Source: Tepidimonas sp.
GTDB taxonomy: Bacteria > Pseudomonadota > Gammaproteobacteria > Burkholderiales > Burkholderiaceae_C
Length of the DNA: 37,613 nt
Reading direction: 5' to 3'
Assembly: GCF_029335975.1 (NCBI RefSeq)
Contig: NZ_JARJMT020000074.1
Coordinates: 1-37,613, forward strand
This document shows, in pieces, positions 1 through 7,303 of this stretch (its first letter is position 1; every line of letters starts with the position of its first letter). The translations under genes were made by a program, and so were the position numbers. The notes under the pieces were generated by a model. It saw nothing but the letters and a program-made list of their open reading frames with translations. It ran no database searches and was not told the origin of the DNA.

Positions 1-5
1 GATGG

Positions 6-458
6 TCACTGCGAATAGGCCTCGGTCTGGCCGGCGCGCCGCAACATTTTGTCCACCTCATCGCGGTGGGCAACTTCCTCGGCAATCATGTCGCGCGCGT
101 ATTCCTCAAGGCGCACATCCCGATCCTTGACCAAATCCAGCAGGGCGTAGTAAGCCTTGAGGGCGTCCCCTTCCAGCTCCAGGGATTCGCGCAGGATGTC
201 TCCGATGTCATGACGGTGGGTTTCCAGCAACGGGCCGATGGCCAGTGAAGGGTGTCCGCCCAGCCAGGTCACCAGCTCGCCAGCCATGCGGGCGTGTTTC
301 AGGCTTTCCTCGGCGTTTTGCTCCAGCCAATGCACGATGGGGATGCGGTTGAAGCCATAGACCATCAGGGCGTAGTGGGTGTAGCGCACGACGCCAGCCA
401 GCTCCAGTTCCATGATGCGGTTGAGGGTGTTGATGACTTGATCCTTGTCGATGCTCAT
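6..458 (-). CDS. Bacterioferritin-like ferritin-family protein
   Basis: A 150-residue four-helix ferritin-like protein, probably a cytoplasmic iron-storage or iron-detoxifying cage subunit. Bacterioferritin-type acidic ligands align at Glu19, Glu96 and the ExxH pair Glu128/His131. The second-helix motif reads ESLKHA (51-56) where E. coli Bfr has DEMKHA, so the heme-ligating Met is Leu53 and the usual Glu of that ExxH is displaced to Glu50/Glu51. The start at 458 is chosen because GGAG lies 7-10 bases upstream and the protein then begins like the family. A longer open frame upstream is rich in Arg/Pro/Ala and looks non-coding. The gene diverges from hemP across a region with a Fur box. No bacterioferritin-associated ferredoxin gene is in the window. 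The family call is firm; heme binding is doubtful. Confidence 0.85.
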   Translation of the reverse strand: MSIDKDQVINTLNRIMELELAGVVRYTHYALMVYGFNRIPIVHWLEQNAEESLKHARMAGELVTWLGGHPSLAIGPLLETHRHDIGDILRESLELEGDALKAYYALLDLVKDRDVRLEEYARDMIAEEVAHRDEVDKMLRRAGQTEAYSQ

Positions 459-784
459 GGCGCTCTCCTTCGCGCGGGTTGGGAAAGTGGGTGAAAGACG
501 ATCGGCTCGCTTGGGGCGGGGCTGGTGCGCATCCGGCGTGGACCCGATGACGCCCTTGGCCCGAGGCCGCAATCCATCGCTCCCTCGGCAGCGTTGGCGG
601 CACAAGGGCAAACGGTGGGCGGAAGCCGCGATGCAGCACCTCGCCGCAGGCACATCGCCGTTCAAGCCGACCTTGATGACCCGGTGAGATGGGGCGCGCA
701 TCGCGCAAGCAGCGAGCGATTCGTCTGACGCAAACGATAATCGATCGCATTCAAACCGCAAACCCCTTGGACAGGAAGGGAAAT
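459..784. other. Divergent intergenic region, no gene recognised
   Basis: This stretch separates the bacterioferritin-like gene from the hemP promoter. Open frames here are short or low in plausibility, with Arg/Pro-rich composition and no family resemblance. A weak Fur-like sequence (GATAAT followed by GCATTC) lies near 735-753 and might serve the minus-strand gene, but it matches the Fur consensus much less well than the site at 799-817. Confidence 0.4.
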
Positions 785-813
785 TTGCGATATGAAATGC
801 GAATAGTTATCAT
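785..813 (+). promoter_or_regulatory. Predicted sigma-70 promoter of hemP
   Basis: A -35 element TTGCGA (785-790) and a -10 element TATCAT (808-813, five of six consensus bases) are separated by exactly 17 bp. This would give a leader of about 70 bases before the hemP start at 892. The Fur box overlaps the -10 element, so iron-loaded Fur would block RNA polymerase. Confidence 0.6.
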
Positions 814-817
814 TCGC
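799..817. promoter_or_regulatory. Fur box overlapping the hemP promoter
   Basis: The 19-bp sequence GCGAATAGTTATCATTCGC matches the classic Fur consensus at about 12 of 19 positions, and its outer arms GCGAAT/ATTCGC are inverted repeats. It covers the -10 element of the hemP promoter. Fur repression of hemP when iron is plentiful is well established in other proteobacteria. The site could also influence the divergent ferritin gene, though that start lies over 300 bp away. Confidence 0.65.
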
Positions 818-891
818 TCCAAGCAGCGCGTTCGCCAGCCGCCGCCAGCGAGCGCATCCCTTGAACTTGGCCTATTTGTCGAAAGGTAATC

Positions 892-1077
892 TTGATCCCC
901 ACACCTGTCAATCGATCGGCCATGCGCGTGCCCGGTTCGGAGGCCCTGCTACAAAAACCGCTGGTTCGCGTCGCGCGCGACCTGTTCCAAGGTCGCCGCG
1001 AGATCTTCATCCAGCATGACGGCCAAGAGCACCGACTGCGCCTCACGCGTCAGAACAAGCTGACCCTGACCAAATGA
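892..1077 (+). CDS. hemP: Hemin uptake protein HemP
   Basis: A 61-residue protein whose C-terminal half is the HemP signature: residues 35-61 read REIFIQHDGQEHRLRLTRQ and then NKLTLTK. HemP/HmuP proteins are small, Fur-controlled factors needed in several proteobacteria to express or use heme-uptake genes; the mechanism is not settled. The start is TTG at 892, preceded by GAAAGG about 6 bases upstream. An ATG at 922 would give a shorter protein but has no visible ribosome-binding site. hemP is usually followed by a heme receptor or TonB-system genes. None is present here, so it looks orphaned next to decayed DNA. Confidence 0.85.
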   Translation: MIPTPVNRSAMRVPGSEALLQKPLVRVARDLFQGRREIFIQHDGQEHRLRLTRQNKLTLTK

Positions 1078-1561
1078 GCGCACCGGCAAGGGCGTTGTCA
1101 GGCCTTGGCCGGCCAAGCACTAGCCGCACTCGGCGTGACGGCGTTGCGCCTACCAGACGTGGGAATTGGCACTGCGGGCAGTGTCGACATTCCACCCTTG
1201 AAGAAGGCCAGGCGGCGGTGCAAACCATGATGAATCGGCGCACCGGCGGAGTGCGGGATCTGCTGGTGCGGCCGGTCATCGTCGCGGTGCCACTGCTCGC
1301 CCGTTGGAAGGAGATCGTCCTGCCCGCATTGACCCCATCGCCGATGCTCGGGCGGTGTGTCGACCCGCTCGGTGACGCATCACGCCCTTTGTCCTCTGGT
1401 CTCGCTTTGGAAACGCTGAACAAATTGCTGCGCGGGCGCAACGTAGCCATGCGACCGCGCAGCAGATTTCTTCAGCGTTTCATTAGTGTCCAACTGCTCA
1501 TCAACCCGCCCGCCAGCCCGTCGCATGGGCAAGCCAGCATTCGAACTTCAGGAGAAATTCA
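1078..1561. other. 484-bp stretch with no recognisable gene
   Basis: No frame gives a convincing protein. Directly after the hemP stop, the same frame continues for about 53 codons with moderately codon-like composition (including LAALGVTALRLPDVGIGTAG) until a TGA near 1229. A neighbouring frame then reads smoothly to about 1450. This would fit a decayed gene with a frameshift, but I do not recognise the family. A ribosome-binding site (AGGAG, near 1548) for the next gene lies at its right end. Confidence 0.35.
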
Positions 1562-2351
1562 ATGCGCGCACGTTACGCCCTGGTCATGGCCTCTGTTTTG
1601 ACCGCCGTCGCTCTGCCCGCCCATGCCGACGAGAATGTGCTCGGCTACACGGTTGGCGCCGAAACCCTTCCCAAAGGCGCAGCCGAAGCCTGTGTCTGGA
1701 TCACATACCATGGCGGCAAGCGCCGCGGGAGCTATGCGCGTCAGGACCTTCGGGCGGAGTATGAGTACGGTGTGAGCGACAGCTTGTCCCTCGCGGGCTA
1801 TTTGAACGGCTATCGCCACCACTACAGCTGTGGCGAAGATGGGTGTGCCGGTCCGTTGGACGAGCTGGAAATCATTGGCGACCTGAGCCGTTTCCGCATG
1901 AGTGGTTTTTCACTCGAAGCCAAGAAGATGCTGCTCTCGCCTTACAAGGACGAGATCGGCCTCGCGCTCTACGGGGAAATCGGTTACAGCAGCGTCGACG
2001 CCATCACCGGCGAAAAAGGCAAGGGGTTTGAAATGGAAGGCAAGGTCATTTTTCAAAAGCCCTTTCTCGACGATCAGCTGACCTGGCTCACCAACTTCGA
2101 GCTCGAGGCCGAATCGTGGAAACCGAGGGGCGGGTAAACCGAATACACCATCGCGCCGCGGCTGCGCACGGGCTTGTCCTACCGCTTCGCGCCGAATTGG
2201 TATGCAGGCATCGATGGATGGGTCGACGCTGAAATTCTCAAACCGGTGGGGTACGCTGACCCTCGCGTCCCAGCTTGCGGGCTCCAACGAGAGCGCGGGC
2301 AACAAAAAAGGCTGGCATTTGGCGGACCACGAAAATCGAGTCGCTCGATGA
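1562..2351 (+). pseudogene. Broken DUF6662-type envelope protein gene
   Basis: The first 191 codons give a signal peptide (about residues 1-22, ending PAHA before DEN) followed by a beta-rich protein with ENVLGYTVGAETLPKG and EYEYGVSDSLSLAGYL, which I recognise as the DUF6662 family, probably an outer-membrane or periplasmic beta-barrel-like protein of unknown function. A TAA at 2135-2137 interrupts it. The same frame continues with the conserved segment RTGLSYRFAPNWYAGIDGW to about 2250. Homology then resumes in the +1 frame (WGTLTLASQLAGSNESAG) and stops about 2336, where an IS fragment begins; the TGA at 2349 is inside foreign sequence. So it has a nonsense codon, an internal deletion/frameshift and a lost C-terminus. 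AGGAG precedes the ATG, so a truncated 191-residue product could still be made. Confidence 0.8.
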
Positions 2352-2541
2352 GCGCCCCCATGGGCGTGCTCTTGTGCATGGCCCGTCTCTGGCCAGGCAT
2401 CATGGCGATGTGCCAGTTCACCCCAGGGTGTCGGGCCTGGACTCCTTCGCGCCTGTCCACACCGCGGTAAGCTGCATCGGCAAAGACGTCGGTTTCTCCA
2501 CCGTGCAGCAGGGCGTGGGCCTGTGTGGCTTGCGCGTCAAG
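2338..2541 (-). mobile_element. Remnant of an IS5-family transposase
   Basis: On the minus strand one frame runs about 68 codons through motifs of IS5-family transposases: ATQAHALLHGGETDVFADAA, YRGV, HPGVNWHIAMMPGQRR and TPMGALIERL. In intact relatives this block lies in the C-terminal part of the DDE domain and is followed by a region like RAKVEHPFRVIKRQFG, which is absent here. The N-terminal two thirds are also missing, and I see no terminal inverted repeats. The fragment sits exactly between the end of the DUF6662 remnant and the start of the next remnant, so it is a scar of an old insertion. The boundaries are approximate. Confidence 0.75.
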
Positions 2542-2721
2542 AGTAGCATGGAGCGGCCCGTAGACGCCTATACCGCAGTCTTTTATCGCAACCGGTGGTA
2601 TTGGATCGATGATACCGATCTCGATTCCAAGCGCAGTTTCCGGTTTCTTGCAATGTTTAGTTCGTTGGCGGAGACGGGTGAGACCCCGGCTGCGCCATTG
2701 TTGACCATTCCAGCCCGCTGA
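2542..2721 (+). pseudogene. 3' remnant of a conserved hypothetical gene
   Basis: The last 59 codons of this frame (SSMERPVDAYTAVFYRNRWY, then WIDDTDLDSKRSFRFL and PLLTIPAR) resemble the C-terminal end of a conserved proteobacterial hypothetical protein. In its relatives a YRG/NxWFxIDDxDLxSK block is followed by a leucine-rich stretch and a terminal LTLP/LTIP. The upstream part of the gene is missing and replaced by the IS5 fragment, so there is no start codon of its own. No function is known to me. A stop TGA ends it at 2721, 19 bp before the stop of the convergent epimerase gene. Confidence 0.6.
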
Positions 2722-2739
2722 GCCCGCCGAAGCCGGTTT

Positions 2740-3825
2740 TCAGGTCACAGCTGCAGGCTTGGAGGGGCATGGTGGCGAGCCTCGCGGGGTGGGGCTTGGC
2801 CGCTCGGTTTGTTCCTCGAGATACCACCGCACAAACCGTGCCACGCCCTCGCGAAACGGCGTGCTTGGCGCATAGCCGGTCAGACGTTTGAGCAGTGTAC
2901 AGTCGGCCCAAGTGGCGGGCACATCACCGGTCTGCATCGGCAGGTAGCGGCGCTGGGCGGGGCGGCCTAACTCGGCTTCGATCGCCTCGACGAAGTCCAG
3001 CAGACGCACCTTGTCCGAGTTGCCGATGTTGACGACCCGCCACGGCGCGGCGGGGCTCAAGGTGTCGCCTTCGATGGGCTGCCAGCCCGCTTCGGGCCGG
3101 CGGGCCTCGGGCACGGGCGGCGCGGCGTCGATCAGCAAGCGGATGGCGCGCACCAGGTCATCGACGTAGGTGAAGTCGCGCCACATCTGGCCATCGTTGT
3201 AAATATCGATGGGTTTGCCGTCCAAAATCCCCTGGGTGAATTTGAACAGCGCCATGTCGGGCCGCCCCCACGGGCCGTAGACGGTAAAGAAGCGAAACAG
3301 GGTGGTGGGCACGCCATAAATATGCGCCCAGGCATGGCTCATGGCTTCGTTGGCTTTTTTGGTCGCCGCGTACAAGGTTAAAGGCCAGTCGGTTTTTTGC
3401 TGTTCATCGAAGGGCAGCGTGTCGTTGGCCCCATACACGCTGCTGGTGGAGGCCATGAGCAAATGACGTGGCTTGAGCTGTTGAGCGATCTGCAGAACAT
3501 GGAAGGTGCCCACCAGGTTGGCGTCGATGTAGGCGCGCGGGTTTTCTAGGCTGTAGCGCACGCCGGCTTGCGCCGCCAGGTGCACGATGACGTCGGGCTG
3601 CGCAGCGCAGGCTGCTGCTTGCAGTGCCGGCAGGTCCTCGAGCAGGGCTTCGCTGGCGGTGAAGGCGGGATATTCGCGCAGCAGGGCGTGGCGGCGCTGT
3701 TTCAGGCGCACATCGTAGTAGTCGGTCAGGCCATCAAAGCCGTGCACCGTGTGGCCTTCGGCCAGCAGCAGCCGCGCCAGGTGAAAGCCGATGAAGCCGG
3801 CGGTGCCGGTGATGAAGACCCTCAT
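2740..3825 (-). CDS. NAD-dependent epimerase, UDP-glucuronate 4-epimerase type
   Basis: A 361-residue extended short-chain dehydrogenase. It opens with the Rossmann motif GTAGFIG (7-13), has the Ser-rich strand STSSVYG near 127-132 and the catalytic YAATK at Tyr152/Lys156. The segment [19 protein letters not shown] and the [15 protein letters not shown] block are typical of UDP-glucuronate 4-epimerases, which interconvert UDP-GlcA and UDP-GalA in the cytoplasm. Its ATG overlaps the stop of the upstream UDP-glucose dehydrogenase by ATGA, so the enzyme making its likely substrate is translationally coupled to it. A Pro-rich tail of about 20 residues follows the fold. Substrate is inferred from resemblance and context. 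Confidence 0.88.
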   Translation of the reverse strand: MRVFITGTAGFIGFHLARLLLAEGHTVHGFDGLTDYYDVRLKQRRHALLREYPAFTASEALLEDLPALQAAACAAQPDVIVHLAAQAGVRYSLENPRAYIDANLVGTFHVLQIAQQLKPRHLLMASTSSVYGANDTLPFDEQQKTDWPLTLYAATKKANEAMSHAWAHIYGVPTTLFRFFTVYGPWGRPDMALFKFTQGILDGKPIDIYNDGQMWRDFTYVDDLVRAIRLLIDAAPPVPEARRPEAGWQPIEGDTLSPAAPWRVVNIGNSDKVRLLDFVEAIEAELGRPAQRRYLPMQTGDVPATWADCTLLKRLTGYAPSTPFREGVARFVRWYLEEQTERPSPTPRGSPPCPSKPAAVT

Positions 3826-5057
3826 GCATCCCCTCCAAACAGGTCGCGGGTGTAGACGCGCTCGGCCACATCGGCCAGATCTGGGTGGTGGCGGTTGGCC
3901 AAGATCAGGTCGGCCTGCACCTTGAAGGCGGACAGGTCCTTGAGCACCGGTGAGCGATAGAAGTCGTCTCCGTCGTAAGCCGGCTCATAGACGATCACCG
4001 GCACACCTTTGGCCTTGAGGCGCTTCATGACGCCCTGAATGGCCGAGGCGCGGAAGTTGTCGGAGCCCTGCTTCATGACGAGGCGGTAGACACCGACCAC
4101 CGGAGCGCGCCCGCCTGCAGGGGCGAGCGTCTGCAGCCGACGCAGTACGTCATCGGCGATGAAGTCCTTGCGCGTGGCGTTGGCCGAGACGATGGCGGCA
4201 ATGAGGTTTTGCGGCACGTCACGGTAGTTGGCCAGCAGCTGCTTGGTATCCTTGGGCAGGCAGTAGCCGCCGTAGCCGAAGCTCGGGTTGTTGTAGCCGG
4301 CGCCGATGCGCGGGTCCAAGCACACGCCGTCGATGATCTGGCGCGTATCCAGCCCGTGCGTGGCGGCGTAGGTGTCCAGCTCATTGAAAAAGGCCACGCG
4401 CATGGCCAGATAGGTGTTGGCAAACAGCTTGATCGCTTCGGCCTCGGTCGGGTCGGTCAGCAGCATCGGGATGCGATCGGGGGCGCGGCAGCCCTGGCGC
4501 AGCAGGTCGGCGATGAGCTGCCCGCGCGGGCCGCGATCGCCGACGACGATGCGGCTGGGGGAAAGGTTGTCTTCCAGCGCGCGGCCCTCGCGCAGGAATT
4601 CGGGCGAGAAGACGATGCGGTCGGTGCCGTGGCGCTGGCGCAGCCGCGCGGTAAAGCCCACCGGCACGGTGGACTTGATGACGAGTGTGCTGCTGGGGTG
4701 GGCGGCCAGCGCCTGGGCCGCCACCGCATCGACACTGGAGGTGTCGAAAGCGTTGGTGAGCGGATCGTAGTCGGTGGGGGTGGCGATGACGACGACATCG
4801 GCGTTGCTCAAGGCCTGCGCGGTGTCGGTGGTGGCCGCAAGTTGCAGGTCGCGGCGCTCGCGCAGCCAGTGCTCGGCCAGCGCATCGTGAACCGGCGGGC
4901 GGCGCTCCTGCAGCGCTGCCACGCGCCGCGGGTCGATATCCAGCACTGTGACGAGATGGTGTTGCGCCAGCAGCAGCGCGTTGGCCAGGCCGACGTAGCC
5001 GGCGCCAACGACCGTGATGCGCAGGGGGTGGGAGGAGGGCAGAGCGATGGCGGACAT
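3822..5057 (-). CDS. ugd: UDP-glucose 6-dehydrogenase
   Basis: A 411-residue nucleotide-sugar dehydrogenase oxidising UDP-glucose to UDP-glucuronate with two NAD+. The N-terminal Rossmann domain shows [12 protein letters not shown] (16-27). Conserved features are KSTVPVGFT (128-136), SPEFLREG (151-158), the Lys210 segment [14 protein letters not shown], and the catalytic Cys266 in [10 protein letters not shown]. The start at 5057 gives [20 protein letters not shown]; an in-frame ATG at 5081 would add eight residues. Longer extensions run into non-coding DNA. It is the first gene of a two-gene unit with the epimerase and diverges from the glycosyltransferase. Confidence 0.92.
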   Translation of the reverse strand: MSAIALPSSHPLRITVVGAGYVGLANALLLAQHHLVTVLDIDPRRVAALQERRPPVHDALAEHWLRERRDLQLAATTDTAQALSNADVVVIATPTDYDPLTNAFDTSSVDAVAAQALAAHPSSTLVIKSTVPVGFTARLRQRHGTDRIVFSPEFLREGRALEDNLSPSRIVVGDRGPRGQLIADLLRQGCRAPDRIPMLLTDPTEAEAIKLFANTYLAMRVAFFNELDTYAATHGLDTRQIIDGVCLDPRIGAGYNNPSFGYGGYCLPKDTKQLLANYRDVPQNLIAAIVSANATRKDFIADDVLRRLQTLAPAGGRAPVVGVYRLVMKQGSDNFRASAIQGVMKRLKAKGVPVIVYEPAYDGDDFYRSPVLKDLSAFKVQADLILANRHHPDLADVAERVYTRDLFGGDA

Positions 5058-5254
5058 GAAAGAATCGGATAGGGAACACATGCGGCCCGGGCAGGCGTCC
5101 ATGGTGGACCATCGCACGGGGTTGCGTCGAGTGCCCAATAGCATGCAGAAGACGGGATGTAGTATAGACACCGGTGACTCCAATGCGGTGACTTTTGAGG
5201 CGCGCCGGGCGCAGCACCGTCGCTCCACTTGGCTGCTTTACCTGACTGCACCGC
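5058..5254. promoter_or_regulatory. Divergent promoter region between ugd and the glycosyltransferase
   Basis: This 197-bp region must drive both directions. A minus-strand TATACT (5161-5166, good -10 match) would suit ugd, but I see no matching -35 at 17 bp. Two direct copies of CGGTGACT lie at 5172-5179 and 5186-5193 with a 14-bp period, a spacing compatible with a regulator binding adjacent helical turns. No known regulator is assigned. Confidence 0.35.
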
Positions 5255-6277
5255 ATGCCGATCGACAGCTCTCCGAGTCCCCTCGCATCTATCCAGCCCA
5301 GCGGGGTTGCACCCGATATTTCCGTGGTGATACCTGTCTATCACGAGCGGGAGAATCTGCACGAGCTGGTGGCCCGGGTGGGGCAGGCTCTGCAAACCAC
5401 CCCGTGGTCGTTCGAGCTGATTTGTGTGGACGACGGCTCGCGCGACGGCAGCCCGCAGATACTGGCCGAACTGGCCGCTGTCCACGCGTGGTTGCGGCCA
5501 GTCGTCCTGGCGCGCAATTATGGCCAGTCAACTGCGCTGCAGGCCGGATTCGAGCGCGCGCGTGGCCGCTACATCGTGACCCTGGATGGCGATTTGCAGA
5601 ACGACCCGCTGGATATCCCGGCGATGATTGAACGGCTGGAGACGGACCCCTCGGTGGACATGATCTCAGGCTGGCGACACCAACGCCAAGACAAGGCTCT
5701 GTCGCGGCGCTTGCCATCGCTGCTGGCCAACCGGCTCATCTCGTGGGCGACGAATGTGCGCCTGCACGACTATGGCTGCGCGCTCAAAGCCTATCGGCGC
5801 GAAATCATCGAGCGCATCCACCTGTATGGTGAATTGCACCGCTTCATCCCTTCTTTGGCTCGAGAAGTCGGCGCCCGCATCGAGGAGATGCCCGTGCGCC
5901 ACCATCCGCGCACGCGCGGCCAATCCAAGTACGGCATCGATCGCACCTTTCGGGTCATCCTGGATCTGGTGCTGATCGTGTTCTTTCTGCGCTACCGGCA
6001 GCGGCCGCTGCACGCGTTTGGCGGGCTGGGGCTGTGGCTGTTGGTGCCTGGCGGGCTGATCCTGCTGTATCTGGCGACTGTCAAGCTGATGGGGGAGGAC
6101 ATCGGCGGTCGGCCGCTGTTGGTGGTGGGGGTGATGGCCGTTTTGATGGGGGCGCAGCTCATCGTCGCCGGATTGACAGGGGAGTTGCTGATCCGCATTT
6201 ATCACGAGGGATCCGGACGGCCCCAGTACCACACTCGCGATTTGCCGGGATCGGCCACCGGTGATCGTCGCACATGA
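5255..6277 (+). CDS. ArnC/DPM-like polyprenyl-phosphate glycosyltransferase (GT2)
   Basis: A 340-residue GT-A family 2 glycosyltransferase. It has the nucleotide-binding strand ISVVIPVYHERENL (22-35), CVDDGS (57-62) and the metal-binding DGDLQNDP (111-118), then GYCALK-like HDYGCALKAYRREI, then PRTRGQSKYG near the acceptor site. Two hydrophobic helices follow at about 250-275 and 285-310. This layout is that of ArnC, DPMS and GtrB enzymes, which load a sugar onto undecaprenyl or dodecaprenyl phosphate at the cytoplasmic face of the inner membrane. The neighbouring ugd and epimerase suggest a uronic acid donor. Its stop overlaps the next start by ATGA. Confidence 0.85.
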   Translation: MPIDSSPSPLASIQPSGVAPDISVVIPVYHERENLHELVARVGQALQTTPWSFELICVDDGSRDGSPQILAELAAVHAWLRPVVLARNYGQSTALQAGFERARGRYIVTLDGDLQNDPLDIPAMIERLETDPSVDMISGWRHQRQDKALSRRLPSLLANRLISWATNVRLHDYGCALKAYRREIIERIHLYGELHRFIPSLAREVGARIEEMPVRHHPRTRGQSKYGIDRTFRVILDLVLIVFFLRYRQRPLHAFGGLGLWLLVPGGLILLYLATVKLMGEDIGGRPLLVVGVMAVLMGAQLIVAGLTGELLIRIYHEGSGRPQYHTRDLPGSATGDRRT

Positions 6278-7278
6278 GCGGTGTGCAAGCCCGGCAACCG
6301 GCCCCGCGCGGGCGGCGGCTGTGGCGCGTCCTGGTCGCAGTGGCACTGCTCGGGGCCATTCTGGCGTGGGTGCGGCCCGATCGGGTGCTGTCGATGCTGG
6401 CGCAGGCGGACCCCGGTTGGGTGCTGGCGGGTCTGTTGAGCAGCACGCTGGGCAATGTCGCATCGGCCTGGCGCTGGCGCGATCTGGCCGCATGGCTAGG
6501 CCACTCGGCTCCGCTGTCGTGGGCCGTACCGGTGTATTTCCGCGGGGTGGCGGCCAACGTCGTGTTGCCTGGGGCCGTGGTGGGCGGCGATATGCTGCGG
6601 GCCTGGAGCCTGCACCGGCGTGGGATGCCCGTGTTGGAGGCTGGGGTATCCGTGGTGCTGGATCGCGTGAGTGGCCTGTGGGGTCTGGCCATTCTGGGGG
6701 GGGTGGCCCTGGGCGCGGAATGGTGGTGGACGCAGACGACAGGCTGGCTTGCTGTGGCCCAACGGATGGGGCTGGCGCCGGCCGGGGTGCTGGCCGTGCT
6801 GGCGGTCGGCGCTGCGGTCGGGATGGCGGTTTTGCCGTACGCAGCGCTGCGCGCGACGCCCCGATGGTTGGCGGGCCGGGCAGTACTGCGGCGGCCGGCG
6901 TTGCGGTGGTGGCACCGGCTGGCGAGCCACCAGCCAGGGCGGCACTGCGCGCGCCAGATGGCGGGGTCGCTGGTCGTGCAGACCGCGTCGGTGACGGCCC
7001 TGTACTGCGGCGCGCTGGCCATCGGTGCACCATTGCCCTGGCAGGCACTGGCCGTCGCAGCAGTCCCGATCTTTGTGTTGGCCACGTTGCCTGTTGGGTT
7101 TGGCGGCTGGGGCACGCGCGAGGCCGCGGCCATCGCCACCTTGGTCCCCCTGGGGTACGACGCCTCGTCCGCCGTGGCGATATCGGTGCTATACGGGTTG
7201 TACCCAGTGGCCCAGTCCGCCTTGGCGTTGTGGTCGGTGCCGCAGGTCGACCAGACACCCCCCAACCGCGGGGATTGA
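6274..7278 (+). CDS. Flippase-like membrane protein (lysylphosphatidylglycerol synthase TM family)
   Basis: A 334-residue integral membrane protein with about seven to eight hydrophobic segments, beginning WRVLVAVALLGAILAWV (residues 14-30). Family features are GLLSSTLGNVASAWRWRDL, the strand PVYFRGVAANVVLPGAVVGGD and, near the C-terminus, LATLPVGFGGWGTREAAAI. This is the UPF0104/LPG_synthase_TM fold, found in MprF flippase domains and in proteins suspected to move lipids or polyprenyl-linked sugars across the membrane. Translational coupling to the polyprenyl-phosphate glycosyltransferase fits a job in flipping its product. That role is inferred. Confidence 0.75.
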   Translation: MSGVQARQPAPRGRRLWRVLVAVALLGAILAWVRPDRVLSMLAQADPGWVLAGLLSSTLGNVASAWRWRDLAAWLGHSAPLSWAVPVYFRGVAANVVLPGAVVGGDMLRAWSLHRRGMPVLEAGVSVVLDRVSGLWGLAILGGVALGAEWWWTQTTGWLAVAQRMGLAPAGVLAVLAVGAAVGMAVLPYAALRATPRWLAGRAVLRRPALRWWHRLASHQPGRHCARQMAGSLVVQTASVTALYCGALAIGAPLPWQALAVAAVPIFVLATLPVGFGGWGTREAAAIATLVPLGYDASSAVAISVLYGLYPVAQSALALWSVPQVDQTPPNRGD

Positions 7279-7287
7279 CCCCCGCGG
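7266..7287. terminator. Hairpin between convergent genes
   Basis: CCGCGGGG (7266-7273) and CCCCGCGG (7280-7287) form an 8-bp perfect GC stem with a 6-base loop. It lies across the stop codon of the flippase-like gene and 17 bp from the end of the convergent isomerase gene. No T-run follows on either strand, so intrinsic termination is only possible, not clear. Confidence 0.4.
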
Positions 7288-7303
7288 AGGCGGAACTGGG
7301 GTC

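Noticed and set aside
730-753. Second Fur box
   Set aside because: GATAAT is present but the other arm matches poorly, about half of the consensus positions.
459-761. Long N-terminal extension of the bacterioferritin-like frame
   Set aside because: The extra 101 residues are Arg/Pro/Cys-rich, unlike any ferritin, and a ribosome-binding site supports the start at 458.
1074-1601. A 175-codon plus-strand open frame after hemP
   Set aside because: It has no recognisable family, lacks a ribosome-binding site, runs over the real start at 1562, and its composition is not convincing.
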